NCBI GenBank assembly: GCA_017454105.1
Contig: JAFTDR010000289.1
Location: forward strand, 1 to 61,894
Length of the DNA stretch: 61,894 nt
Origin: Desulfovibrionaceae bacterium
Lineage (GTDB): Bacteria; Desulfobacterota; Desulfovibrionia; Desulfovibrionales; Desulfovibrionaceae
Reading direction: 5' to 3'
In this document: positions 17,041 through 25,335 of the stretch, in pieces
Position numbering within the stretch: the first letter of the stretch is position 1
Layout: each line of letters opens with the position of its first letter
Notes under the pieces: model-generated
Database searches by the model: none
What the model was told of the DNA's origin: nothing
The model's input: only the letters and a program-made list of their open reading frames with translations
Program-made: the position numbers and the translations under genes

Positions 17041-17045
17041 GCAGG

Positions 17046-18680
17046 TTACACCTCTGGAAATGTTTCTGAGCCATTAATAATTGCCATCGGCCATGCATAC
17101 GAGCATGGATCCTCTAAAATCAAAGCGACCTTATGCGTCGGCAGAACTTCTTGTGCCAAGCCTTGTTTTTTGTTTACCGCCAGTAAATACGCAAGCTGAA
17201 TCGTCGATTTTTTGCTTTTGCTTTTAAGATTGTAGGAACTGCCATTATGCATATCTTCTACATAGCATCTTGCAAGATGAGTGACAACCATAAACCCTCC
17301 ATAGCCTTCATCGCTTTGCACCCTTGAAGCGAAAGAGATGGATTTAAGGAATTTGTCAAGCATTTTGAAGAACTTATCGTTATTATTTTTTTTCTCTTTT
17401 GCTGTATTTATCTCTCTAGACAAACTTTCCTGTGCTTCTTCTGTGCCTAACTTAGCTAGCAGCGATTTTTTAGCACAACATCCAATGATTAGCTCGAAAT
17501 GTTCTTTATCTTTATCAATAAAATGCGCAAGTGCTGTTGGGCTTATAAAATTTTGTATACCCATTGATAAAACTTCTGTTGAATCGTGCGAGTAAATTTT
17601 ACCAACGTATGGATCTGTAAAATGGTCAGGATATGCAATTTCATTGTTTCTATACTTAAGCTTAGATAGTGTATTTAATCTTTTAGGATCACCAGTCGCT
17701 CTTGTTACAATAAAAGCCCTATTCGCGTGGTATACATTTTTGTCAAATCCTTCTACAAGATGCCCAAGCTCATGAAACAACACCTCTTTATCAAATTTAT
17801 TACTAATCGCAATCGAAGTTCTCCCTTGCGCAAAAGACCTATCACTTTCTGTAGTAAAAAATTGCACTGGGCCTATTTTACCTCCAACAAGTTGGTAAAA
17901 CTCTGCGGCGTCTTTTTTAAATTCTTCTTCATCATACCCGATTTTTTTTAGTTTAGCCTTCGCGCCTTTACAAAAATATACATTTTCTTCCACCCAGGCA
18001 TTTGCCAGTTCTTCAGTCACAGGTGACTGTTTCTTTATCATGCCAAGAATATCATCGTACACGGACTGTTTTACACTTTCTAGATCACTTGTTATATCTT
18101 CGTATTTTGAGTAAATGGTGTTTTGTTTTTCTAAAAGGTCAGTTAATTCATCGACCAAATGATTCCACTGTTCATCTTTAGAATAGTCTTGACTTTTATC
18201 CTTTGTAATCTTAAGAATTTTATCTTGTAGGTCTGATACTCTATCACTTATACTAAGACGGGCATTTATTTCTTCAATAGTGCCCAGTCTATTTGAAATA
18301 GCCTGCCATTTTTCAGAGAGAACCTCGCGCCCCAAAGCTCTCGTATCTTCCATAAGCGGCTGCGTAAAGCAATATTGCTCATCGGTATTGAGCATATCTA
18401 TTACTTCTGCGTGATCAGCACAAAACCTTTCTTTTGCCTCGTCGTTCATGGCTTGAACAAGTGACCAGAGCTCACGCGCTTCGATAGGACGCAGCCTCTC
18501 CTCCTTGAGTTTATCAATAAGTGTCAAGGCTTCGTCTTTGATAGCGGTGTGTCGAGCAAGCTCCTTCTTGAGATTTCCGCGAGAGCACACCAAGCCGATT
18601 ATCTCGACAATATCGTCGAAAGTTTTGGCCTCTTCAACCGCACCCCGTATTCGCTTTTTTCCCCCCGACGAAACGCCCAT
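17046..18680 (-). CDS. Internal protein with zincin metallopeptidase domain
   Basis: 544 aa; ATG after AAGGAGGTAACT. The zinc motif HELGH is at about residues 302-306 (KEVLFHELGHLVEGF). About 75 residues later STEVLSMG supplies a plausible Glu, a layout seen in phage-carried zincins. N-terminal residues include IRGAVEEAKTFDDIVEIIG, the signal shared with neighbours, followed by coiled coils (about residues 60-220). It may process virion proteins or attack host proteins after injection. AT-rich stretches (17350-18300) contrast with flanking genes, a possible sign of separate origin. Confidence 0.65.
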   Translation of the reverse strand: MGVSSGGKKRIRGAVEEAKTFDDIVEIIGLVCSRGNLKKELARHTAIKDEALTLIDKLKEERLRPIEARELWSLVQAMNDEAKERFCADHAEVIDMLNTDEQYCFTQPLMEDTRALGREVLSEKWQAISNRLGTIEEINARLSISDRVSDLQDKILKITKDKSQDYSKDEQWNHLVDELTDLLEKQNTIYSKYEDITSDLESVKQSVYDDILGMIKKQSPVTEELANAWVEENVYFCKGAKAKLKKIGYDEEEFKKDAAEFYQLVGGKIGPVQFFTTESDRSFAQGRTSIAISNKFDKEVLFHELGHLVEGFDKNVYHANRAFIVTRATGDPKRLNTLSKLKYRNNEIAYPDHFTDPYVGKIYSHDSTEVLSMGIQNFISPTALAHFIDKDKEHFELIIGCCAKKSLLAKLGTEEAQESLSREINTAKEKKNNNDKFFKMLDKFLKSISFASRVQSDEGYGGFMVVTHLARCYVEDMHNGSSYNLKSKSKKSTIQLAYLLAVNKKQGLAQEVLPTHKVALILEDPCSYAWPMAIINGSETFPEV

Positions 18681-18682
18681 AG

Positions 18683-19141
18683 TTACCTCCTTAGAGTATC
18701 CAAGATGAATTGGTCACCGTGCAAGTTGCGTATCTCATTGAGGAGAAATTTGAGCCGGATGGTGTCGTGTATGGACTCAGAAACAATCGTAGACACCGCT
18801 TCAAAAACGCCTACCTCCTCCGGGTGGGCTTCAAGGTAGGCTTCAAGGTAGACTATGATCGGCTCAGCGATCATTTGCAGGTTGTTGTCAATTTCCTTCA
18901 GCACGTCGCGCAGGATATCGCAAAACGCCAAAGGCTTGTAATTGATGAACTCACCCGCCACAAGGCGGTCGTAGAGGGTACGAGACACCGGAGCTTTTTC
19001 GCCTTTCAGCTTGTTCAACATCTCTTTCACAGAGCGTTGCAACTGCAACCTCTCCCGGACATCTTGAACCCCAGCTTTAAGCGTGGTCAAACCTTCCTTC
19101 ACCGATCGCTGTAGCGACAACTTTTCACGAACCGATAGCAT
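18683..19141 (-). CDS. Small helical protein of the internal-protein block
   Basis: 152 aa. It starts with two near-copies of a helix (REKLSLQRSVKEGLTTLK, and RERLQLQRSVKEMLNKLK), then TLYDRLVAGEF, a module also seen in the 119-aa protein at 13045. The ATG overlaps the stop of the upstream gene. Possibly a packaging adaptor. Family not recognised. Confidence 0.5.
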   Translation of the reverse strand: MLSVREKLSLQRSVKEGLTTLKAGVQDVRERLQLQRSVKEMLNKLKGEKAPVSRTLYDRLVAGEFINYKPLAFCDILRDVLKEIDNNLQMIAEPIIVYLEAYLEAHPEEVGVFEAVSTIVSESIHDTIRLKFLLNEIRNLHGDQFILDTLRR

Positions 19142-21378
19142 TATTGTGCCTCCTTAGTGAGAAGGTCGGTGATATGGTTTGACGCCTGATCAATCAGATC
19201 GGCATATTCGCCTTCCTTGCCGGCAGCCGCCGCTTCATTTAAGGCAGCCTCAAGGGCATCCATTGCCAGCGACGAATTTTGGTCGTACTTCCCAGCCAAG
19301 ATATCGTTAAGCGTATTGACGAAGCTGGGAGTCTCGCTTGATCCGGAGTCTCCATCCGAATTTGGATTTTGGGTATCTGGGGTATTGACTCCTGTCCCGG
19401 TTTCGGGCAGAGTATTGCCGTCACGAGCGGAAAGTCGGCTGCCGCCGGGGACGGGATTATTCCCGTTTACGCCGATCGTGGGAACTCCTTCTTCGGAAGG
19501 GGCGCCGTCCACGGACACTATCCGTACATCAGGTAAACTGGTGTACGGATTTTTTTTGCTCGTTTCAAACATTGTTTTATGGAATACAATTTTATTCTCG
19601 GTGGAGCTATCTTTTTCAAGAGAAATAGCCACAACACGATTAGAATCATATTGCTTTATGAACACCAAAGCATCTCTTGTTTTGCTAGATCTCACACCTG
19701 TTCTTGTATCTCTTTTAACGCTGTCAGGATGAGCAATCACATCTTGGATTCTCTTATATTCTTCAACATCAAGCTCAGCATGATGATTCACGGCATGATC
19801 GACAAAGTAAGCTTCACTGCAATAGATCCTCGGATCGTCTGTTTTTCCGGCGAAATTATTTAAATATCCAAGTGGCAGTGTTGCTATAGGCTTCGGTGTT
19901 GTGCTGAATTTTTTGAAAATTTCTTCTCGAGAAGGCTTGTCTTTTTTAAGGCTATCAAAGTCTATACCATCAACCCAACCGCTTATTGTATTTTTTTGAG
20001 CTAATACCTCCTCTGAGGAAACGACACCATTTGTTGCATTGCTTATATTTTCTGCTTCTTTGTTGGGATCCCCATTATTTGTTGCTGTTGTCGAACCGCT
20101 ACTCTGGCCAGTCTCTGTTGCAGTGTTCAGCTCATTGCCGTCCTTATCCGTCTCTACTGCATCTATACTAGCCTTCTCAAATGCAATCGCGGCGTTTTTG
20201 GCTTCTTCAGCCGTATTGAACAGGCTTCCTGAAAAGAGCCATTTTTCGTTAAACGTCCTCCAGTCTTTTCCTACCAGAATCTGGACGTAATTACCGTCCT
20301 GTCGCTCTACGTGAAACCGCTCCTGTGGCGTATTATTTATGACGTTGGTTGCTCTATATTCATAGGTAAATCCGCCACGACCTTTCATGTAGAAACGGAG
20401 CGTCGAGCCCTCCGCACCAAAAGCCCCATCTGGGTTTTCTGTATTTGTGCCAGCGGAAGAACCATTGCCCTGATCAGTATTTGTCGCAGGCGGCACAACG
20501 CGGTCGGCTTCCGCCTTCCTTAACGCATCAAGCTTTGCCTCCAGCTCCGCGTTGATAGCCTTCTGCTTTTCAAGCAATGCCAGTGTATTGGAAAGCTTGG
20601 CATCAATTGTCTCTAAGTCCTGTTGAGCCACAACGATATTATCCATCAGGTCTGTCTGCTTCGTCTCGGCTTCTTTCAGATTTTCGCGCACATCTTCAAG
20701 CTGTTTACGCTTTTCCTGCGCGTCTTTCTGCATACGAGCAAAGCGACCGGCGTTTTTCACTACCAGCTGGGAAAGACGCACCCCTATTGTTTCAAGGCTT
20801 ACCTCGGATCCGTCTTCGGGCGCAACAACCTGCGTGATATCGCGCTTGTTCAAAATCCAACGGAAGGCAATAATGGTGTCATTTGGCGCAATCTTTCGTT
20901 TGTCGCCTTCCGGGGCATGAAAGACCACTGACACGACTTGGCCGTCAGAAAAGGGGAGCTGTACCGTAACATAAGCAAAAGAGCCGCTCTTTTTGGGCTT
21001 CCCAACAATGGCCGGCAATGCTGTGATGTTTTCGGAATTGCCCTTGAGATGTTTGTTCAAAGTCCGCACAACAGCGTTCATACGGTGTTCGGTCTGGCTG
21101 AACCGATCAACCGTGATAGCCTCAAGGATATAGGCGTATGGTACTACCTCCTCGCCGGGGTTGTAGTACTCATCCACTTCATCGAAAGAAGCCGCCTCGG
21201 TCAGCATGTCATAGTCGTGCGTAGTAGCACAAATCGTTGACAGAGCCGAGTAAACACCACCGGGAAAGTCTTTCGGGAAATAGTCATCGCACACGACAAC
21301 GCGCAAACCACACACAGGGCTCACAGCGTGTACGCGCATGATCTTTTCTTCTTCTGCACCAAAAAATATGCTTTCCAT
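19141..21378 (-). CDS. DarA-like internal head protein with BECR-type nuclease domain
   Basis: 745 aa. Residues about 125-220 resemble the DarA N-terminal family of polyvalent antirestriction proteins (VVSVVFHAPEGDKRKIAPND, then FRWILNKRDITQVVAPEDG). Residues about 215-285 form a coiled coil. Two low-complexity Asn/Thr/Gly linkers follow. Residues about 520-610 resemble the phage BECR (barnase-EndoU-colicin-RelE-like) nucleases: DHAVNHHAELDVEEYKRIQD, DALVFIKQYDSN and an ENKIVFHKTMFET strand. The C-terminus repeats the TLNDILAGKYD module of the 774-aa protein. Likely co-injected with DNA, blocking restriction and possibly cleaving RNA. Domain calls are from memory. Confidence 0.6.
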   Translation of the reverse strand: MESIFFGAEEEKIMRVHAVSPVCGLRVVVCDDYFPKDFPGGVYSALSTICATTHDYDMLTEAASFDEVDEYYNPGEEVVPYAYILEAITVDRFSQTEHRMNAVVRTLNKHLKGNSENITALPAIVGKPKKSGSFAYVTVQLPFSDGQVVSVVFHAPEGDKRKIAPNDTIIAFRWILNKRDITQVVAPEDGSEVSLETIGVRLSQLVVKNAGRFARMQKDAQEKRKQLEDVRENLKEAETKQTDLMDNIVVAQQDLETIDAKLSNTLALLEKQKAINAELEAKLDALRKAEADRVVPPATNTDQGNGSSAGTNTENPDGAFGAEGSTLRFYMKGRGGFTYEYRATNVINNTPQERFHVERQDGNYVQILVGKDWRTFNEKWLFSGSLFNTAEEAKNAAIAFEKASIDAVETDKDGNELNTATETGQSSGSTTATNNGDPNKEAENISNATNGVVSSEEVLAQKNTISGWVDGIDFDSLKKDKPSREEIFKKFSTTPKPIATLPLGYLNNFAGKTDDPRIYCSEAYFVDHAVNHHAELDVEEYKRIQDVIAHPDSVKRDTRTGVRSSKTRDALVFIKQYDSNRVVAISLEKDSSTENKIVFHKTMFETSKKNPYTSLPDVRIVSVDGAPSEEGVPTIGVNGNNPVPGGSRLSARDGNTLPETGTGVNTPDTQNPNSDGDSGSSETPSFVNTLNDILAGKYDQNSSLAMDALEAALNEAAAAGKEGEYADLIDQASNHITDLLTKEAQ

Positions 21379-21381
21379 ATG

Positions 21382-21993
21382 CTATGCCGCCTGTTTTTCT
21401 TCGAGCGTCTTAATTTCTGCTGTGAGCTCGTCCGTCCGTTTCCGTTCAGTCACAAGTGCCTGATCTGCCTTCCCCAGTTCTTCTTGCTTATCAGCGATTG
21501 CTGCAGCAATTTCGTCAAGCTGCTTTTGCAATTCCGTATTGCTCTGAGCGACTTGATTAAACTTTTCCGTGTAGCCCGCAATTTTTTCAGCCCGTGAAGT
21601 GACAACCTTCGGTTTTTTGACTTGCTGCCTACGTGCTTTCTCTCGTTGGATTTTTGCGCGCTCATAGGCCTTGGCATTTTCCTGCACATAGTTGACCATC
21701 TCAACTATGGCCTTGTCGATATCGTCAACATGCCGTACTGGCACGACCTTGTTGTTCAGCTTTGTTTGAAAAACGGTGCCGTCACCCTTCACTCGTACTA
21801 GGAGTTTCTGCCCGTCTTCAAAGACAAACGTGAAGTCCTTGATCAGAAAGCCGCTCTCACGTTTACCCTTGTTTGTCGCCTCGATTGAGACAACAGGGCA
21901 CTGCCATTTTTCAAACTTCTTGGCGATAGGCTTTAGGCCACTCTCGGTCATCTTTTCAAAATCGATCTTAACCTGTCTTGAAGTAGGGGGCAT
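21382..21993 (-). CDS. DarA-related antirestriction/internal protein
   Basis: 203 aa. The N-terminal 110 residues follow a DarA-related pattern: KIDFEKMTESGLKPIAKKFE, then TFVFEDGQKLLVRVKGDGTV, then DDIDKAIVEM. The C-terminal half is a coiled coil. It is the first gene after the terminator at 22121 and the 15-bp palindrome at 22095, so it heads the injected-protein/portal operon. P1 DarA is an internal head protein that protects incoming DNA from type I restriction; the same role here is inferred. Confidence 0.6.
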   Translation of the reverse strand: MPPTSRQVKIDFEKMTESGLKPIAKKFEKWQCPVVSIEATNKGKRESGFLIKDFTFVFEDGQKLLVRVKGDGTVFQTKLNNKVVPVRHVDDIDKAIVEMVNYVQENAKAYERAKIQREKARRQQVKKPKVVTSRAEKIAGYTEKFNQVAQSNTELQKQLDEIAAAIADKQEELGKADQALVTERKRTDELTAEIKTLEEKQAA

Positions 21994-22094
21994 AGTTTTT
22001 TCCCGTTCATTTTTTGTGGTGGAATGCTCAACGCAAAAAGGAGATCTACCCCAACATACACAAGGGACAACCTGTGTTCAACGGTTTTCTGCCT

Positions 22095-22109
22095 AGATAT
22101 GGTATATAT
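22095..22109 (-). promoter_or_regulatory. 15-bp palindromic element, site 1
   Basis: Minus strand ATATATACCATATCT. It lies 102 bp before the DarA-related gene and just after an intrinsic terminator. One of four copies (also 32679, 41219, 49564) fitting [A][GT]ATAT-(GGT or ACC)-ATAT[CT]T. Likely a late promoter or operator. Confidence 0.6.
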
Positions 22110-22120
22110 AGAAAATCCCC

Positions 22121-22158
22121 AAAAAAAAGTTCCCACCGGCACACGATGGGAACTTTTT
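22121..22158 (-). terminator. Terminator ending the fibre/DGR operon
   Basis: GTTCCCA and TGGGAAC arms with A8 on one side and T5 on the other, so it could work in both directions. On the minus strand it is followed by eight T and stands between the 51-aa gene and palindrome site 1. Confidence 0.85.
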
Positions 22159-22170
22159 CGTCAGGAACAT

Positions 22171-22326
22171 TTACGCGTTGATGATTTCATCAAGCCGTTC
22201 TTGCGTAATCTCTCCGGAGTCCACACGTGCCTTAAGCTCTGCCAAAACCGCCTCTTTGCGCTTTTCCGGAACTTCGTTCCACGTCTTTGTCCCTGCAATC
22301 AGCCGATTTGCCCAAATCCTATCCAT
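22171..22326 (-). CDS. 51-aa XkdX-like small tail-module protein
   Basis: The ATG follows GAAGGAGTGTAATC. The product (MDRIWANRLIAGTKTWNEVP, then AELKARVDSGEITQERLDEI) has the size and '[VM]..G.I..E.[LF]..I' end seen in tiny XkdX-type proteins that commonly follow tail-fibre genes. Role unknown. It is the last gene before the terminator. Confidence 0.55.
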   Translation of the reverse strand: MDRIWANRLIAGTKTWNEVPEKRKEAVLAELKARVDSGEITQERLDEIINA

Positions 22327-22328
22327 GA

Positions 22329-22637
22329 TTACACTCCTTCCACTGTATCAATTTCGCACATGGCGTCTTCGAGGGCGGCAATGCTGGCCGCGTATTTGCT
22401 CGCAGGCACATAGTTGTCAAAAACGAAATTGCCACCATCAACCGAGCTCACAAAAGCCACAGGCGCATCCCCAATGGGTGTTTTATCTGGCAGAGAATAC
22501 AATACGCCGTTGACAGCCAGAGCCTCAGCGTGTTCGGCATCCGTCTCGATATACGCCCCAGACTGGGGCTTCACTCTCACGTACCTTGGCTTATCGCACA
22601 ATGCCACAACCTCGCCATTACTCACAATCTGATACAT
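22329..22637 (-). CDS. 102-aa tail-module accessory protein
   Basis: The start ATG follows CAGGAGGCAAAGAAG; longer in-frame starts overlap the upstream gene. The sequence MYQIVSNGEVVALCDKPRYV, then SGAYIETDAEHAEALAV, resembles small proteins that follow phage tail-fibre genes next to XkdX-like genes. Function unknown; a fibre accessory is possible. Confidence 0.5.
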   Translation of the reverse strand: MYQIVSNGEVVALCDKPRYVRVKPQSGAYIETDAEHAEALAVNGVLYSLPDKTPIGDAPVAFVSSVDGGNFVFDNYVPASKYAASIAALEDAMCEIDTVEGV

Positions 22638-23082
22638 CTTCTTTGCCTCCTGCAGGGAATTCAATATTGACCGAACGCGCAATTTCCCTAAGAACGCTCG
22701 GTGTTTCATCAAAAAATTTGTCGTTGAATAATATAAAGTCAGTATCTGGTTTGATATAATCGCCCCAGCGGTTTGTGATCACAGCAAGTTCGTCGTCGGA
22801 AAAACGTTGCTGTGACCCCATCTTTTCGGAGTCGCTCCCACTGAATCGCAACCTTGGCGCATAGGCAATGGCAAAGGTCAAAGCACCACGCTCCATCCCA
22901 AGTCCATCATCATTCCGTGAAAAATGCTTTTTCCCTATAAGGCTCCGATATACACAAATAGGTGTAACACCGTAGACAAGCACGCCATCTTGGCGAACAA
23001 GCCTTGCACCCTTTGGCACACACACTTCTTCATTGTACATCGTATGCCCTTCGTAGGGCATATGGCAAACATACTCAGTCAT
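22618..23082 (-). CDS. Hypothetical protein directly downstream of the DGR reverse transcriptase
   Basis: 154 aa; ATG after AAGGAGATATTTTG, overlapping the RT stop by eight bases. Contains CVPKGARLVRQDGVLVYG and WGDYIKPDTDFILFNDKFFD, with no motif I can name. Tight coupling to RT suggests either a DGR accessory or a fibre-associated protein. I cannot choose between them from sequence. Confidence 0.5.
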   Translation of the reverse strand: MTEYVCHMPYEGHTMYNEEVCVPKGARLVRQDGVLVYGVTPICVYRSLIGKKHFSRNDDGLGMERGALTFAIAYAPRLRFSGSDSEKMGSQQRFSDDELAVITNRWGDYIKPDTDFILFNDKFFDETPSVLREIARSVNIEFPAGGKEDVSDCE

Positions 23083-24499
23083 CAAAATATCTCCTTAGCA
23101 TATCCTTACGCATTGCATCGCGTTTTTTGTACTCATCGTACACGTCACACGGAAAGTGGAATCGTGAGTAAAACACCCTTTTGATAGTGAGTATCCTGCC
23201 ATGATCATTCGTTTTCTGGTAGTAGTTCAGCACGCTTTGTACCCCAGCCCAAAGGTCGGCATACGACATTGTGCCTTTTGCGATTTTCCGTGCGAAGATT
23301 TTCAGCTTATGGCGAAACCGCTTGATTGTCTCTCGACTTCCGTTGACTATGACCTTCCCACTTTCAGAGATCGTGTATTTGGCCTTACAAAAACGGAACG
23401 GTTTACCAAATGGCACAATTTTTGTCTTGTGCTCGCTTAAGGCAATGCAGTTTTCGGCCGCTTTCTGCTTGAACGCTTGAAAAACCTCCTTCGGATCCAT
23501 GTATGGCGGAACAAGCATATAGTAGTCATCCATATAGTGCCCAGCTCCACGCAAGCCCAGCTGGCATTTCATGAAATTATCAAGCTTGGAAGGATAGTGG
23601 ATCATCTCTATTTGCGAGGGTTCAACTCCAATTGGCACCCCGACATCACCCCCGCATAAGCTCGTAATAGAATCCGCAAGCCTGCATACGTCAGACTGCC
23701 GGATAAGCTTTGCGTGCTCTTTTTTGATGTAGGCATGGTTTGCATTAGGGAAGAATCCTTTGCAATCAGTGACAATGACATATCCAGCGCGGCCGTACTT
23801 CCTATAATGCGCTCGAAGATCTTTGAGCAATTCTTTTTGCGAGAAAGCAAGGCCTTTGCCTTCAAGGCTTGCGCCGTTATTCCAAACCATCATGGGAGTG
23901 TAGAGTGGAAGCAGCACTTCCTTGGAGAACGTTTTTTGGATTTGACGGTCATTGATATGCGGAGCATCAATCTCACGGCGTTTGCCACGCTCTGCCAAAA
24001 TAAAATGCGAAAACTTGTGCCATTTGAATTTGCCACTCAAAATGTCACGTCTACGGCGTGCAGTACCAGAAAACAAATGCGCCTCGAAATTCTGAACCGA
24101 CTGCTTCCACCTCACTCCTTTGCAACAATCCTTCCCGTACATAAACATCCGATCAAAGGTAAAGATCTCTACTAGTTCTCCTACGTCCTCTGATCGTTCA
24201 GCCCTGTTTTGAAACCGGGTATCTACTCGTCTTGCATAACGTCCTTTTCTTCGACTTAAAGTTGGGCCACCCGTACAGGTCGAATCCTTTGTGCCATTGA
24301 GATAGACGTTAGTTCCCTTTGACGGATCCGTTGTACCTGGTACCTGCGTAGCGACGACACATGAAACCGGAACTGGTACGTTCGCCCGGCCATGCACACA
24401 GCCTTGGCGTGGCGTTCGTGCAGCCGCATCAGGTGGCAGTTTTTGCCATTGCTGGCAGGGAAGTATCTCTCCTTTCAACGAGGTCATTTTTTCACTCAT
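23075..24499 (-). CDS. Diversity-generating retroelement reverse transcriptase
   Basis: 474 aa. The RT core starts near residue 112. Visible motifs are VIVTDCKGFFPN (motif A Asp 245), VPIGVEPSQ (residues 288-296, the DGR-specific IGxxxSQ form rather than QGxxxSP) and HYMDDYYMLV (catalytic YMDD, 322-325), followed by a thumb-like basic helix. The enzyme would copy the adjacent TR RNA into cDNA with errors at adenines. Residues 1-110 (GCVHGRANVPVPV and so on) look unlike RT. They may be an extension or overlap the DGR RNA, and a later start such as Met118 is possible. Its ATG lies 29 bases beyond the TR. Confidence 0.93.
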   Translation of the reverse strand: MSEKMTSLKGEILPCQQWQKLPPDAAARTPRQGCVHGRANVPVPVSCVVATQVPGTTDPSKGTNVYLNGTKDSTCTGGPTLSRRKGRYARRVDTRFQNRAERSEDVGELVEIFTFDRMFMYGKDCCKGVRWKQSVQNFEAHLFSGTARRRRDILSGKFKWHKFSHFILAERGKRREIDAPHINDRQIQKTFSKEVLLPLYTPMMVWNNGASLEGKGLAFSQKELLKDLRAHYRKYGRAGYVIVTDCKGFFPNANHAYIKKEHAKLIRQSDVCRLADSITSLCGGDVGVPIGVEPSQIEMIHYPSKLDNFMKCQLGLRGAGHYMDDYYMLVPPYMDPKEVFQAFKQKAAENCIALSEHKTKIVPFGKPFRFCKAKYTISESGKVIVNGSRETIKRFRHKLKIFARKIAKGTMSYADLWAGVQSVLNYYQKTNDHGRILTIKRVFYSRFHFPCDVYDEYKKRDAMRKDMLRRYFDD

Positions 24500-24527
24500 A
24501 GGCTACTTCCATAGGACCTTCATTCCG

Positions 24528-24658
24528 TTGAAATCCGGGGCGACCCCGCGCGCATTATACGCGTTGTTGTTGTTGGAGCTCCCGTCCGTATTCACATTGC
24601 GGAAGTTAGTCGCGTTGTTGTAATTAGGCGAACGCTCCCACCAATTGACGGCAGCGGT
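24528..24658 (-). repeat. DGR template repeat (TR)
   Basis: 131 bp, aligned without gaps to the variable repeat at 25383-25513 (offset 855). There are 17 differences, every one at a template-strand A: 9 A-to-T, 5 A-to-G, 3 A-to-C. Read in the target frame, the TR has twelve Asn codons (AAC/AAT), for example a run of four Asn after DGSS. All twelve are changed in the VR. It lies between avd and RT, the usual place. Its frame runs on past the repeat (GMKVLWK, then stop), as if it derives from a gene 3' end. Confidence 0.95.
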
Positions 24659-24680
24659 TTACAGAGATACACCCATATTT

Positions 24681-25310
24681 TTACTCAAAACATAATTGTG
24701 TGGTTGTTTTAGTACTCGGCGATCCGTAAGGTGCTTTTTGTGCAACAGGGTTGCATTTATCACGACCTTGCGATTGATCGCGACGTGGAGCTTCTTGTGT
24801 TCTTCCAGACCTTTGTTTTGTCTGTTTTGGGGTTTCTGAAGCTGGATCAAGGAGGCCTCTTTGCTTATCACTTTTTAAGAGACTCGTGATGTATCCATTC
24901 TCTCGATCAATCATCTCCCCGAGTGTTTGGGACATTGTTTGGATTCGCCCCATTGCCTGAGGAGGCTCCTTTAATTTTTCCCCTTCAGTAACAAACGCTC
25001 CTTGAGGATTTTGCCGTAATACAAGGTATATATCGGCCATTTTAACATCAAGAGCCATCAACGACGCACGAGCTTGTAATAAATACGACTCACGCAACTC
25101 TAAACGCACTGTATCTGAAGGGTACACACTATTTCCTTTTTCGCAGAAATCAGCAATGTCAGATGCAAGTTTAATCGTCGAATCCATAAAAACTCTTGCG
25201 TATCTCTTTGATAGCCGGAGCATAAAGCTGTATGTGTATGTAAATATGCTATGTGCTAAATTAACATACTCAGCTTTACTTGTTTTTCTTCTACTTTTTA
25301 ATACTGACAT
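24681..25310 (-). CDS. avd: DGR accessory variability determinant (Avd-like)
   Basis: 209 aa. The first 150 residues are helical and rich in charged and aromatic residues (SIFTYTYSFMLRLSKRYARV, LRESYLLQARASLMALDVKM), as expected for the four-helix Avd fold that forms a basic pentamer and binds RT and TR RNA. The last 55 residues are Gln/Arg/Ser-rich and disordered-looking, making it longer than the usual 125-130 aa. That tail lies over what would be the 5' part of the DGR RNA, so some may be RNA-constrained. Position between target gene and TR is classical. Assignment rests mainly on context and fold type. Confidence 0.75.
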   Translation of the reverse strand: MSVLKSRRKTSKAEYVNLAHSIFTYTYSFMLRLSKRYARVFMDSTIKLASDIADFCEKGNSVYPSDTVRLELRESYLLQARASLMALDVKMADIYLVLRQNPQGAFVTEGEKLKEPPQAMGRIQTMSQTLGEMIDRENGYITSLLKSDKQRGLLDPASETPKQTKQRSGRTQEAPRRDQSQGRDKCNPVAQKAPYGSPSTKTTTQLCFE

Positions 25311-25335
25311 AATAGTAAATATAAAAATTTTTCGA

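Noticed and set aside
24659..24871. 70-codon minus-strand frame overlapping the end of avd and the TR edge
   Set aside because: Sits in the probable DGR RNA region, no ribosome site, and conflicts with the longer avd frame.
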